Assembly (NCBI GenBank): GCA_041166745.1
Contig: JBEEGH010000028.1
Span: forward strand, 351,331-415,330
Source of the DNA: DASUCS01 sp041166745
GTDB lineage: Bacteria; Actinomycetota; Acidimicrobiia; Acidimicrobiales; JACDCH01
Length of the DNA stretch: 64,000 nucleotides
Direction of reading: 5' to 3'
Shown here: in pieces, positions 9,338-16,666 of the stretch
Layout: each line of letters opens with the position of its first letter
How positions within the stretch are numbered: the stretch's first letter is position 1
Notes under the pieces: model-generated
Databases searched by the model: none
What the model saw: only the letters and a program-made list of their open reading frames with translations
Told to the model about the DNA's origin: nothing
Made by a program: the position numbers and the translations under genes

Positions 9338-10134
9338 CCGGGACGCAACCACCGCTCGACCAGGTCGGCCAATTGCGATGCGACCAAGCGGTGACCTTCC
9401 ACGTTGAAATGGATTCCGTCGGGCAGCACCGCGTCGGTTCCCTTGTCGAGCACCAATGAGCGGGTGTCGAGCACTTGCACCTCTGGGTCATCGAAGCTCC
9501 CGGCGACGCGTTCGACGATCCCCGAGAACCGGGCCGCCCGTTCGTTGGCCATCGGCAACACGGCTTCGATGCGCTCGCTCGTGGGGTTGACGTTCAAGAC
9601 GATCACCAGGCTGTGCAGCTCGCGACGCACTGTGCGGATGTAGCGCTCGAGCTCCGCGGCGAAGCGTTCCTCCGGCATGCGCGAGGGCAGGCGATGCCAT
9701 CGGGCGGCCACCCACGGCGTGATCCGCTTGTAGGCCGTGCCCACCTTCCTGGCCGCTCGCCGGCGAAGGCCGATGGTCCGGGGGTTGAGACGCGGTCGGT
9801 AGGTGGTCGTCCATCGCAACACCGCGGTCGGAAACACTTTCGGCTGGCACTCGATCCAGCCGAAGTTCACGACGACCACGTCTGGCGACGTGGCAAAGAC
9901 ATCCGATTCGATGCGGCTGAACCCGTCATGGACCTCGCCGAGCCAGCGGCAGCGGTTCACGAGGGCCACGGGGATGCCGGCCGCCGCCAAGAGGTCCACG
10001 GCTTGTTCCGAGTACGGCCCTTCGCCGCGCCGTGAGCCCTGGGGCCGCACGAAGAACCCGACCGAACTACCCGCTACGACGACGCGTAGCGGCCGGTTCG
10101 GCGAGACGGCGGGAGGGACGGAGATCGGGGTCAT
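9334..10134 (-). CDS. SGNH/GDSL-type hydrolase
   Basis: A 266-residue protein of the SGNH fold. Block I is seen as VVVAGSSVGFF, with the nucleophilic Ser near residue 24. A central VVVVNFGWIE supplies the block II/III region, and the C-terminal DGIHFNVEGHRLVA supplies the Asp-x2-His of block V. Members deacylate or acylate sugars, lipids and polysaccharides. In a glycan locus a role as O-acetyl esterase or acyltransferase is plausible but not shown. There is no clear signal peptide, so it is likely cytoplasmic. It is transcribed opposite to the GT4 gene it overlaps by four bases, 51 bases downstream of the GT4 gene at 10186. Confidence 0.7.
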   Translation of the reverse strand: MTPISVPPAVSPNRPLRVVVAGSSVGFFVRPQGSRRGEGPYSEQAVDLLAAAGIPVALVNRCRWLGEVHDGFSRIESDVFATSPDVVVVNFGWIECQPKVFPTAVLRWTTTYRPRLNPRTIGLRRRAARKVGTAYKRITPWVAARWHRLPSRMPEERFAAELERYIRTVRRELHSLVIVLNVNPTSERIEAVLPMANERAARFSGIVERVAGSFDDPEVQVLDTRSLVLDKGTDAVLPDGIHFNVEGHRLVASQLADLVERWLRPG

Positions 10135-10185
10135 TCGCTGATCACCCCCAGCATCTCGCGTGTCGCTCCTGGGCTCGCAAGAAGA

Positions 10186-11298
10186 TCATCGCCGGCGCCT
10201 CCGGTTCGGCGCCGCGAGCAACTCGCGGTAGAGCCCTTCGAACGCTGGCCCGCGCTCTCTCCAGTCAAAGGTTGCGGCGCGGGCGCGGCAGCGCTCTGCG
10301 GTGGCGGCTGCCTGGGCGTCCTGCAACGCGCGGTGCAACGCGTCCGCGAGCGAGGCTTCGTCGTCCGGCTCGGCCAGCCACCGCTGGTCGTCGATCACTT
10401 CGGCCACTCCGCCGTCGAGAACGCCGACAGCCGGCCGGCCCGCGGCCATCGACTCCACGTAGACCAAGCCGAACGCCTCGCGCACTGCCGGCGCGCAGGT
10501 GACCCACGCGGCTGCATATTCGGCAGGCATGTCTGCGGGAGTGAGCACCCTCCGCCAGTCGATGGGTACGTCGGCCAGCGTGCTCGCTCGTGCTTCGACA
10601 TCCGGGGAGGGGGGCGCGGCGACGCGCAGGGCCAAACCCGGCCAGCGATCGGCGATGCGATTGACAGCGCGTATCGTGAGATCGAGGCGCTTGCGCGGGT
10701 CACCTGGCGCCGAAGGAAACAGGACCGTCGGCTCGGACGTCCGTCCGGCCGTCAGCCCGGCGGACACGAACGGAGCCGTGTCGACCCCGTTGTGCAACGT
10801 CCGCGCCGGATGACCGAACTCTTCCTCCAGTGACGTTGCGGCGGCACCGCTCACACTGACGATGGCATCGGCGTAGGCGAACGAGTGCCGCAGGAGGCGG
10901 CGCTGGATCGGCTGGCCCATGAGTGCCGCCCGACGGGGTATGCCTTGCACGTGGACCACGCACGGATGGCGGCGCGCGAGGCGGGCGGTGACGCCGTCCA
11001 GGTGGAAAAGGCCGTGCACGACATCCGGTCGCCAACGTCGGATCGTGCGCGCCGCGGCGGGCATGTAGGTGACGGACTGATCGACGCGTAGCAAGTCCGC
11101 GAGCCTCCCCGCGCGAATTCGATGCACCACCATCTCGGCACCATCAGGGCGGTGTGTGCGGGAGCTCGTTGGCGCGGCGGACACGGCGAGCACGTCGTGT
11201 CCAGCGCTGGCGAGGTAACCGACGAGTTCGTCGAACAGTCGTTCACCGCCGCGTTGCACCGTTGGCCAGCACCAAGGATGGGTGACGGCGATCCTCAC
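10186..11298 (-). CDS. GT4 family glycosyltransferase
   Basis: A 370-residue GT4 enzyme starting MRIAVTHPWCWPTVQRGGER, the typical first beta-strand and acceptor loop. The donor domain opens at PTVLFPSAPGDPRKRLDL, and the sugar-nucleotide motif is REAFGLVYVESMAAGRPAVG (E-x7-E). The frame is open to 11883, but that extension lies in another frame of the polymerase gene. The GTG at 11298 overlaps the upstream stop as GTGA, so I chose it. It is the third gene of a minus-strand operon Wzz-like, O-antigen ligase-like, GT4. Confidence 0.82.
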   Translation of the reverse strand: MRIAVTHPWCWPTVQRGGERLFDELVGYLASAGHDVLAVSAAPTSSRTHRPDGAEMVVHRIRAGRLADLLRVDQSVTYMPAAARTIRRWRPDVVHGLFHLDGVTARLARRHPCVVHVQGIPRRAALMGQPIQRRLLRHSFAYADAIVSVSGAAATSLEEEFGHPARTLHNGVDTAPFVSAGLTAGRTSEPTVLFPSAPGDPRKRLDLTIRAVNRIADRWPGLALRVAAPPSPDVEARASTLADVPIDWRRVLTPADMPAEYAAAWVTCAPAVREAFGLVYVESMAAGRPAVGVLDGGVAEVIDDQRWLAEPDDEASLADALHRALQDAQAAATAERCRARAATFDWRERGPAFEGLYRELLAAPNRRRRR

Positions 11299-12866
11299 GT
11301 CGTGGAGGCGACGAGCGACGAGTCTGCGTCGCGCGGCAACACGCTCATGCGCAGTACGGCGACGGCCGCGAGCAACGCGAAGAACAACTTCGGAGGAGCG
11401 TTGAAGACGTACACGTCTGCGAAGAATGCGAACAGGATCCAGGCCTGGATGGACCCCACGAGCGCCGCGCCCAACAATCGGTCCTCCCGCTGTACGGCCG
11501 CCCGCCGAAATCGATACGCCATGAGCCACGCGGTCAGCAGCAGTCCTGTGAGCGCGACGATGCCGATGGCTCCGGTCTCTCCCGTGAACTCGAGGTACCC
11601 GTTGTCGAGCACCTGCCGATCCACGTTCCCCGTGAGCAAGCCGCTTTGCCCGAGTTGTTCGGTAGCGAAGCTCCCCGGCCCAAAGCCCAGCAGCGGCTTG
11701 TCGGCCAGGAGTGTCGTCGTGGCGTCGAAGGCATCGACCCGGTTCTGTAGCCCGCCCTCGAGACGGCCGCCGCGGTCCAGGTTGAACAAGTACGACGACA
11801 TCGTCTCGCGCACGTCGGACTGCAGCAGCCCGACGCCGACGAAGGCGAGCGAAGCCACGAAGATGGCGCGGCGGGCGCGCCAATCGGGCGACAGCACGAG
11901 CATCGTCACGAGCGTCACGCCGAGGATCAGGTAGGCGCCGCGCGATGCCGTGAACAGGATTGCACCGCCCATGCTGAAGCAGGCTGCACCCCAGAGGAGA
12001 CGGCCCCTAGGCGTCGTCGCGGCCAACGCGAACGCGGCCGCGAGCGGCAGACCGATCAGCAGCACGATGGCGAAACTCAGTGGTTGCTCGAACGTTCCGT
12101 GCACACGCGACAGGAGCCCGCGCGTGAGCACGGAGGCGTCGGACAGCCCGGCGATGTATCGGTTGACACCCGCGGGGAGCACGGGCGCGAGCAACTCGAA
12201 CACGTTCCGTTCGGTGAATCGTTCGACGAGCCCGAGCACCGCCGTCCCGGTGATCAGCACTGTCAGGAACTTCAAGAACCAGATCGCCCGTTCCTTCACT
12301 CGGATCGCGGCCACGGCCACCCCGAAGAGCAGGAAGAAGTCGACGCTGAAGAGCGTGATCTTGCGGATCACGGCGGCGAACTCGGAGGAGGTGTAGCGGG
12401 GGACGTTGGCGATGGTCGCCATGATCATCGCCCCCACTACGAGCCAGAGGAAGAGATCCAGAGGGGTGCGCTCACGATCGTCGAGGTCAGCGCGTTGTCG
12501 CTGCGCGAGCCAGCCGACCAGGAGCGCGAAAAGCAAGGCCCGGCCGGGCGTGATCGTCGCCCCGCCGATGCGCGTCGAGAACGGAGCCGGGAGCAGAACG
12601 ACCACGGCGATCATGCCGAGTAGACCCCGCCACAGATTCACGAGTGAGAGCGAGAGCAGGACGGCGACGACCGCCGCAACGATGGCAACGCCGCCGGCGT
12701 CGGGTGCGGTCGTGCCCGCGATCGCGGCGACGATCACTAGGCCACCGATGAGCACACCGACCTGCGCACGCGATCGCGAAGATTCGGGCGCGTCGATCGG
12801 CCACAAACCCCGTCGCGGACTGTCGACCGAGGTCAGGTCAACTCCGATCGAGCGCGAATGCCGCAA
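11295..12866 (-). CDS. O-antigen ligase/polymerase family membrane protein
   Basis: A 523-residue polytopic membrane protein of the Wzy/WaaL superfamily with about a dozen hydrophobic segments. The signature is the large outer loop around residues 330-420 containing RLEGGLQNRVDAFDATTTLL and PLLGFGPGSFATEQLG, then DNGYLEFTGETGAIGIV; this LGxGxGSF...N.YL..l.e.G pattern marks the family. It would polymerise repeat units or ligate glycan outside the membrane. Its partner is the adjacent Wzz-like gene, whose 3' end it overlaps by 29 bases. The ATG at 12866 is the best start I can see. I find no Wzx flippase in the visible part of the locus. Confidence 0.8.
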   Translation of the reverse strand: MRHSRSIGVDLTSVDSPRRGLWPIDAPESSRSRAQVGVLIGGLVIVAAIAGTTAPDAGGVAIVAAVVAVLLSLSLVNLWRGLLGMIAVVVLLPAPFSTRIGGATITPGRALLFALLVGWLAQRQRADLDDRERTPLDLFLWLVVGAMIMATIANVPRYTSSEFAAVIRKITLFSVDFFLLFGVAVAAIRVKERAIWFLKFLTVLITGTAVLGLVERFTERNVFELLAPVLPAGVNRYIAGLSDASVLTRGLLSRVHGTFEQPLSFAIVLLIGLPLAAAFALAATTPRGRLLWGAACFSMGGAILFTASRGAYLILGVTLVTMLVLSPDWRARRAIFVASLAFVGVGLLQSDVRETMSSYLFNLDRGGRLEGGLQNRVDAFDATTTLLADKPLLGFGPGSFATEQLGQSGLLTGNVDRQVLDNGYLEFTGETGAIGIVALTGLLLTAWLMAYRFRRAAVQREDRLLGAALVGSIQAWILFAFFADVYVFNAPPKLFFALLAAVAVLRMSVLPRDADSSLVASTT

Positions 12867-13488
12867 GGATCGAGAACCCGGCGCCGAGAACGAAGGCCAC
12901 GAAGAGCGTCCGCACGACTTGGCCTCGGACCGTGGTCACCACAGGCGCGCGCACGTCTTCCAGCGTGAGGGCCGTGACCGGGTCGGCGGACGAGTTGGCC
13001 AACTGCCCGACGCGGACCTTGAGCTGGTCGATCACCGCGCTTGCCATCTGCTGCGCCTCGGTAGCGGTCGGAAAATCGGTGTGGATGGTGAGTACCAGCG
13101 AACCCTGCACGACGCTCGCACTGGTGCGGCCGCGGACATCGCTGAGGGTGCGAGGCGCCGCGGTGGTGCGACCCTCGTTGCCGGCGGGGGCGGTTCTCTG
13201 CCGGGCTGCATCGAGCACGCTGTCGCTGGTGGCCAGTTGACTGACGGTGTTCATCAGTTGGGAGAGGCGGTTGACGGCGGCCTCGTCGCCGGGCCGGAGG
13301 GCTTGTCCGGGCTGGATGAACAGGACCTGAGCATCAGCCGTGAAATGCGTCTTCGAACCGATTGAGACTGCGGTTCCGATCGAGAGCGCGATGAGGGTGC
13401 CGATGAAGATCAGCAACCACCATCGGCGGATGACGGACCACGAATGTCGCAAACTTGCCGAGGTCTCGCTCGGGGGCGCGGTCACCAT
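12838..13488 (-). CDS. Wzz/chain-length determinant-like membrane protein
   Basis: A 216-residue protein with an N-terminal transmembrane helix (WLLIFIGTLIALSIGTAVSI, residues about 24-43) and a C-terminal one (LFVAFVLGAGFSILAAFALD). Between them is a periplasmic-type domain beginning ADAQVLFIQPGQ. This two-helix layout with an extracytoplasmic middle is that of polysaccharide co-polymerases (Wzz, CapA/KpsE, Wag31-independent YveK types) controlling chain length. No tyrosine-kinase domain is attached. The start is ATG at 13488 with an upstream GGAGGG; codon 2 is a GTG alternative. The longer open frame to 13698 has no family support. It faces the glycosylphosphotransferase gene across a 215-base divergent region. 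Confidence 0.72.
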   Translation of the reverse strand: MVTAPPSETSASLRHSWSVIRRWWLLIFIGTLIALSIGTAVSIGSKTHFTADAQVLFIQPGQALRPGDEAAVNRLSQLMNTVSQLATSDSVLDAARQRTAPAGNEGRTTAAPRTLSDVRGRTSASVVQGSLVLTIHTDFPTATEAQQMASAVIDQLKVRVGQLANSSADPVTALTLEDVRAPVVTTVRGQVVRTLFVAFVLGAGFSILAAFALDRS

Positions 13489-13703
13489 CTCCCTGTTCCC
13501 TCCGGTTGGCGGCCAAATGGTAGAGCAGCCGACGTCGAGTGTCGGGGAGGGCGCAGCGCGTCGCCGCTGGTCGAGCGCGCTTTCCGCCCACAACGCGCCG
13601 AACCGGACGGCGCAGCAGGAACTCCTCCTCCGCCCGTCGAATCCTGACCGTCGAGGGTCGGGACGCAGGTCACGGGGAGTACCCAGAGGGGCAGCCATAC
13701 ACC

Positions 13704-15983
13704 ATGCCTGGCGCGGGCGATAGAAGCACCACGTTCGAGAGACCGACCACCAACTTCGTCACAGATCTCGCGGCGGCGAGTCTCGGCGCGATCGCCGTCG
13801 TCGGGCATTGGGGGATCGCCTTCGCGATCTTCAGCGGCGCGTTGATCTCGACCTCTCGGAGCCGCACGGCGTCCGCGACGAGCGAGTTGCGAAGACTCTT
13901 TGAGCGACTGGCGGTGGCGTGCGTCGTCGCCGCGCTCTATGCACCACCGCTCGCCCGCTGGGCGACCGGAGCGGCCGTCGCGGGCCTGGCGTGCATGGTC
14001 TTGCGCCGGGTCCACGACGCAGTCAACCGTCGACCCAATCGAGCATGGCAACGCGGGCTGGCCACCGTGCTGGTCGGCAACGAAGACGACGTTCGCCGGG
14101 CGGCACAGCTCTTCGCATCTCACCCGGAGCACCTCGTACGGCCCGTCGCCACCGCCACGGTCGGCGGTGTTCCCACAGTGCTTCCGAACGCTCCGGTGAC
14201 AAACCTTCGGCAGCTGGTCGCCGATCACGGCGCCGAGCACGTGCTGGTCGTGACTCCCGGGTTCGGCGATCACATCGTCGCGACGTACGGGAAGTCACGT
14301 CCTCATGGTGTGCGCCTGTCGGTCATGGCACCGATGGCGGAGATCCTCACTCCAGGCGTCGATGTCATCAACGTTCGCGGTCTGCCGTGCGTCTCGCTGG
14401 CCGCGCGGCGGCCACCCACCGGCGGTGCGTGGGCCGTGAAGCGTGTCATCGACTTCGTGATGGCCGCGCTCCTGCTCGTGCTCGTGCTCCCGGTCTTCGC
14501 GATGACCGCGCTCGCGACGCTCATCGACAGCGGGCGACCGATCTTCTTCCGGCAGAAGCGCGTCGGTCGTGACGGGAAGCTCTTCGACTTGTGGAAGTTC
14601 CGGTCGATGGTCGTCGACGCGGAGGAGCGCCTCGTCGACTTGCGCGACGCGAACGAGGCGAGTGGCCCGTACTTCAAGATGCAGGACGACCCCCGCGTGA
14701 CACGCGTCGGGCGACTGTTGCGCCGGCTCTCGATCGACGAGTTGCCGCAGTTGTTCAACGTCTTGCGCGGTGAGATGAGCCTGGTCGGGCCTCGTCCTTT
14801 CCTGCCGGGGGAGATGGAAGCCGATCCGGAGCTGTTCGACTGGCGGCTGCCGTTCACGCCCGGAATCACGGGCCTCTGGCAGGTTGCCGGCCGGTCCTGG
14901 CTTCCGGTGGCCGAAGGCGTGCGCATGGATCTCACGTACGTCGAGAACTGGAGCCTCGGAGTCGACTTTCGCATCATGCTGCGCACGGTGAGCGCTGCGC
15001 TGCGAGGCGATCGGCGCCCGTCGGTCGTGGGTGCGGAGACCATGCCGGCACTCACCCGAGCGCGCTACCTGGGCTTGGTCGACGGCGACGACCTGCTGAA
15101 ATCTGCGACCACGTGGGACCTGAGCGTCGTAATCGTCACGCATGAGTCCAAGGCCGACATCGCGACGTGTCTCGAGAGCCTCCGTCGCCTCCCTGACGAG
15201 GTCACGCGCGAGATCATCCTCGTGGACAACGCGTCGAAGGACGGGACTGCCGAGCTCGTCGCAACGCGCTATCCGGAGGTGCGCCTCATTCGCAAGCGCC
15301 ACCGTGATGGCTTTGCAACGAACGTCAACATCGGCGCAGTGGCCGCGTCCGGACGTCACCTGCTGGTGCTCAACCCCGACACGAGCGTGTTCAGCGGCAC
15401 GCTCGACCGGCTCGTCGAGCATTTGGACACGCATCCCCAGGTAGGCGTCGTCGGCCCACGCCTCGTGTATCCGAACGGCGAGCACCAGGCGTCTGCTCGA
15501 CGGTTCCCGACTCCGGTCAACACGATTGTGCGGCGAACACCACTGCGCAAGCTGGTCGGCACGACCCGTGGGAGCTCCCGGCATCTCATGGCGGACAGCC
15601 GGCTCAGCGAAGTGATGGAGGTCGACTGGTTGCTCGGCGCCGTGCTGGCGGTGCGGGCAGAAGCGCTACACGAGGTCGGCGGGCTCGACGATCACTTCCG
15701 TCTCTATTGCGAAGACATCGACCTCTGCTGGCGGATGCACAAGGCCGGTTGGCGCGTCGAATACCTCCCCACGGCCACGGTGCAACACGCGCTCGGAGAG
15801 TTGACCGCGAAGCGCTTCTTCACGGTGCGCACCATCTGGCATTTCCGGAGCATGGCTCGTTTCGTGCGACTGCACGGGCTGCGTCTCGAACCGAGACCGT
15901 TGCTCGCAGGACCACGTCCCGTTCGCCGGGTAGAGCTCATCGACGGCACACCGCTGACGGCGCTCAGCGACTCCGCCGCCTAG
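13704..15983 (+). CDS. polyprenyl-phosphate sugar transferase fused to GT2 glycosyltransferase
   Basis: A 759-residue two-enzyme fusion. Residues about 1-230 hold hydrophobic helices and a Rossmann-like CoA-binding-type segment, as in WbaP/CpsE-type initiating enzymes. A transmembrane helix at about 250-275 leads into the bacterial sugar transferase core: LFDLWKFRSMVVDAEER near residue 297, DDPRVTRVGRLLRRLSIDE, LPQLFNVLRGEMSLVGPRP, and GLWQVAGRS. This domain moves a sugar-1-phosphate onto undecaprenyl phosphate to start repeat-unit synthesis. From residue 473 a complete GT2 enzyme follows (LSVVIVTHESKADIATCLES, IILVDNASKDGT, GFATNVNIG, VLNPDT, CEDIDLCWRMHKAGW). The same chain may thus add both the first and second sugars. 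ATG at 13704 is the only start near the conserved N-terminus. Confidence 0.85.
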   Translation: MPGAGDRSTTFERPTTNFVTDLAAASLGAIAVVGHWGIAFAIFSGALISTSRSRTASATSELRRLFERLAVACVVAALYAPPLARWATGAAVAGLACMVLRRVHDAVNRRPNRAWQRGLATVLVGNEDDVRRAAQLFASHPEHLVRPVATATVGGVPTVLPNAPVTNLRQLVADHGAEHVLVVTPGFGDHIVATYGKSRPHGVRLSVMAPMAEILTPGVDVINVRGLPCVSLAARRPPTGGAWAVKRVIDFVMAALLLVLVLPVFAMTALATLIDSGRPIFFRQKRVGRDGKLFDLWKFRSMVVDAEERLVDLRDANEASGPYFKMQDDPRVTRVGRLLRRLSIDELPQLFNVLRGEMSLVGPRPFLPGEMEADPELFDWRLPFTPGITGLWQVAGRSWLPVAEGVRMDLTYVENWSLGVDFRIMLRTVSAALRGDRRPSVVGAETMPALTRARYLGLVDGDDLLKSATTWDLSVVIVTHESKADIATCLESLRRLPDEVTREIILVDNASKDGTAELVATRYPEVRLIRKRHRDGFATNVNIGAVAASGRHLLVLNPDTSVFSGTLDRLVEHLDTHPQVGVVGPRLVYPNGEHQASARRFPTPVNTIVRRTPLRKLVGTTRGSSRHLMADSRLSEVMEVDWLLGAVLAVRAEALHEVGGLDDHFRLYCEDIDLCWRMHKAGWRVEYLPTATVQHALGELTAKRFFTVRTIWHFRSMARFVRLHGLRLEPRPLLAGPRPVRRVELIDGTPLTALSDSAA

Positions 15984-16010
15984 AGATTCTCTCCCCCCAG
16001 ACGCCGATAG

Positions 16011-16047
16011 GCAGAGAACCGGGCCTGAGAGGGCCCCGGTTCTCTGC
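16011..16047 (+). terminator. hairpin terminator after the glycan locus
   Basis: A 16-bp stem of GCAGAGAACCGGGCCT with its complement around a GAGA loop, with one bulged base, starts 28 bases after the fusion gene stop. The following bases are only weakly T-rich, as is usual in GC-rich actinobacteria. It closes the polysaccharide locus. Confidence 0.75.
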
Positions 16048-16068
16048 GTTCTCGCGTCAGATGTGAAG

Positions 16069-16089
16069 AAAAGTCACAAACCGGCAGGA
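16069..16089 (+). promoter_or_regulatory. shared upstream box A
   Basis: The sequence AAAAGTCACAAACCGGCAGG (continuing one base) is nearly identical to a box at 19407-19428 upstream of the second small secreted protein. The two differ by two substitutions and one inserted T. Here it lies about 140 bases before the TTG start. A shared promoter element or regulator site is the simplest reading; it could also be the remnant of a duplicated leader. Confidence 0.45.
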
Positions 16090-16230
16090 TTACCGCAAAT
16101 CGTGTTGAACTAGAGAACCGCACGGGCGATGACATCGAAGCGCTGGGGCTTCTGCTGTTGCGAGCCACCGTACGACCCACCTGTCGATCGTGCTCCCGAA
16201 ACCACACCTATTCAGAGGGGGTAAGTCGCT

Positions 16231-16572
16231 TTGAAGCGTCTTCTCATCGTTGGAGCTCTCGCAGCCGCGAGCGCCATTCCTTTCACTTGGGCCGCTAGCG
16301 CTGCAACCCAGGGCGCGTGTGTCCCGAACCCGGCCGGCACCGTCTGTGCGCAGGGTGATCCCGCCGCGCAGACCGGCGGCGTGTACGCCGACGGCAGCAA
16401 CACCGGCCCCGGGCCTCATGGCTACGTCGGCGTCAACGACTCCGAAGGCGTCGTCGGCTGCTGGAGCGGCGATTACAACGGCTCCACGGACAATGTCATC
16501 ACGCCCATCCCGCCCGCAGCTGCCGCCCCGGCCCCGCCGGCTGCCGGCCCCTGCACGCCTGCCGCTCCCTGA
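16231..16572 (+). CDS. small secreted Gly/Pro/Ala-rich protein
   Basis: A 113-residue protein with a signal peptide (MKRLLIVGALAAASAIPFTW, cleavage near ASA-AT). The mature region of about 90 residues contains four cysteines (GACVPN, TVCAQG, GCWSG, GPCTP), many Gly, Asn and Asp residues, and a Pro/Ala-rich tail (PPAAAAPAPPAAG). The start is a TTG at 16231 with the ribosome-binding site AGAGGGGG. It matches the protein at 19501-19863 in size, signal peptide style and Gly-rich body but not in close sequence. No family is recognised. The four Cys could form two disulfides outside the cell. A terminator follows directly, so it is monocistronic. Confidence 0.7.
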   Translation: MKRLLIVGALAAASAIPFTWAASAATQGACVPNPAGTVCAQGDPAAQTGGVYADGSNTGPGPHGYVGVNDSEGVVGCWSGDYNGSTDNVITPIPPAAAAPAPPAAGPCTPAAP

Positions 16573-16594
16573 GCGAACGGCACGTCGTTTCGAC

Positions 16595-16618
16595 GAAGGG
16601 GCCCTGCGGGGCCCCTTC
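16595..16618 (+). terminator. hairpin terminator
   Basis: A perfect 10-bp stem GAAGGGGCCC / GGGCCCCTTC around a TGCG loop lies 22 bases after the small secreted protein stop and 48 bases before dnaX. It separates the secreted-protein transcript from the dnaX operon. Confidence 0.75.
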
Positions 16619-16666
16619 TTCGCGTCCGGGGTCTGACCCGGCAGCCACTCGGTAGAGTCCGCAGCG

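Noticed and set aside
14295..15584. 429-codon minus-strand open frame
   Set aside because: Antisense to the sugar transferase fusion, with no recognisable domain.
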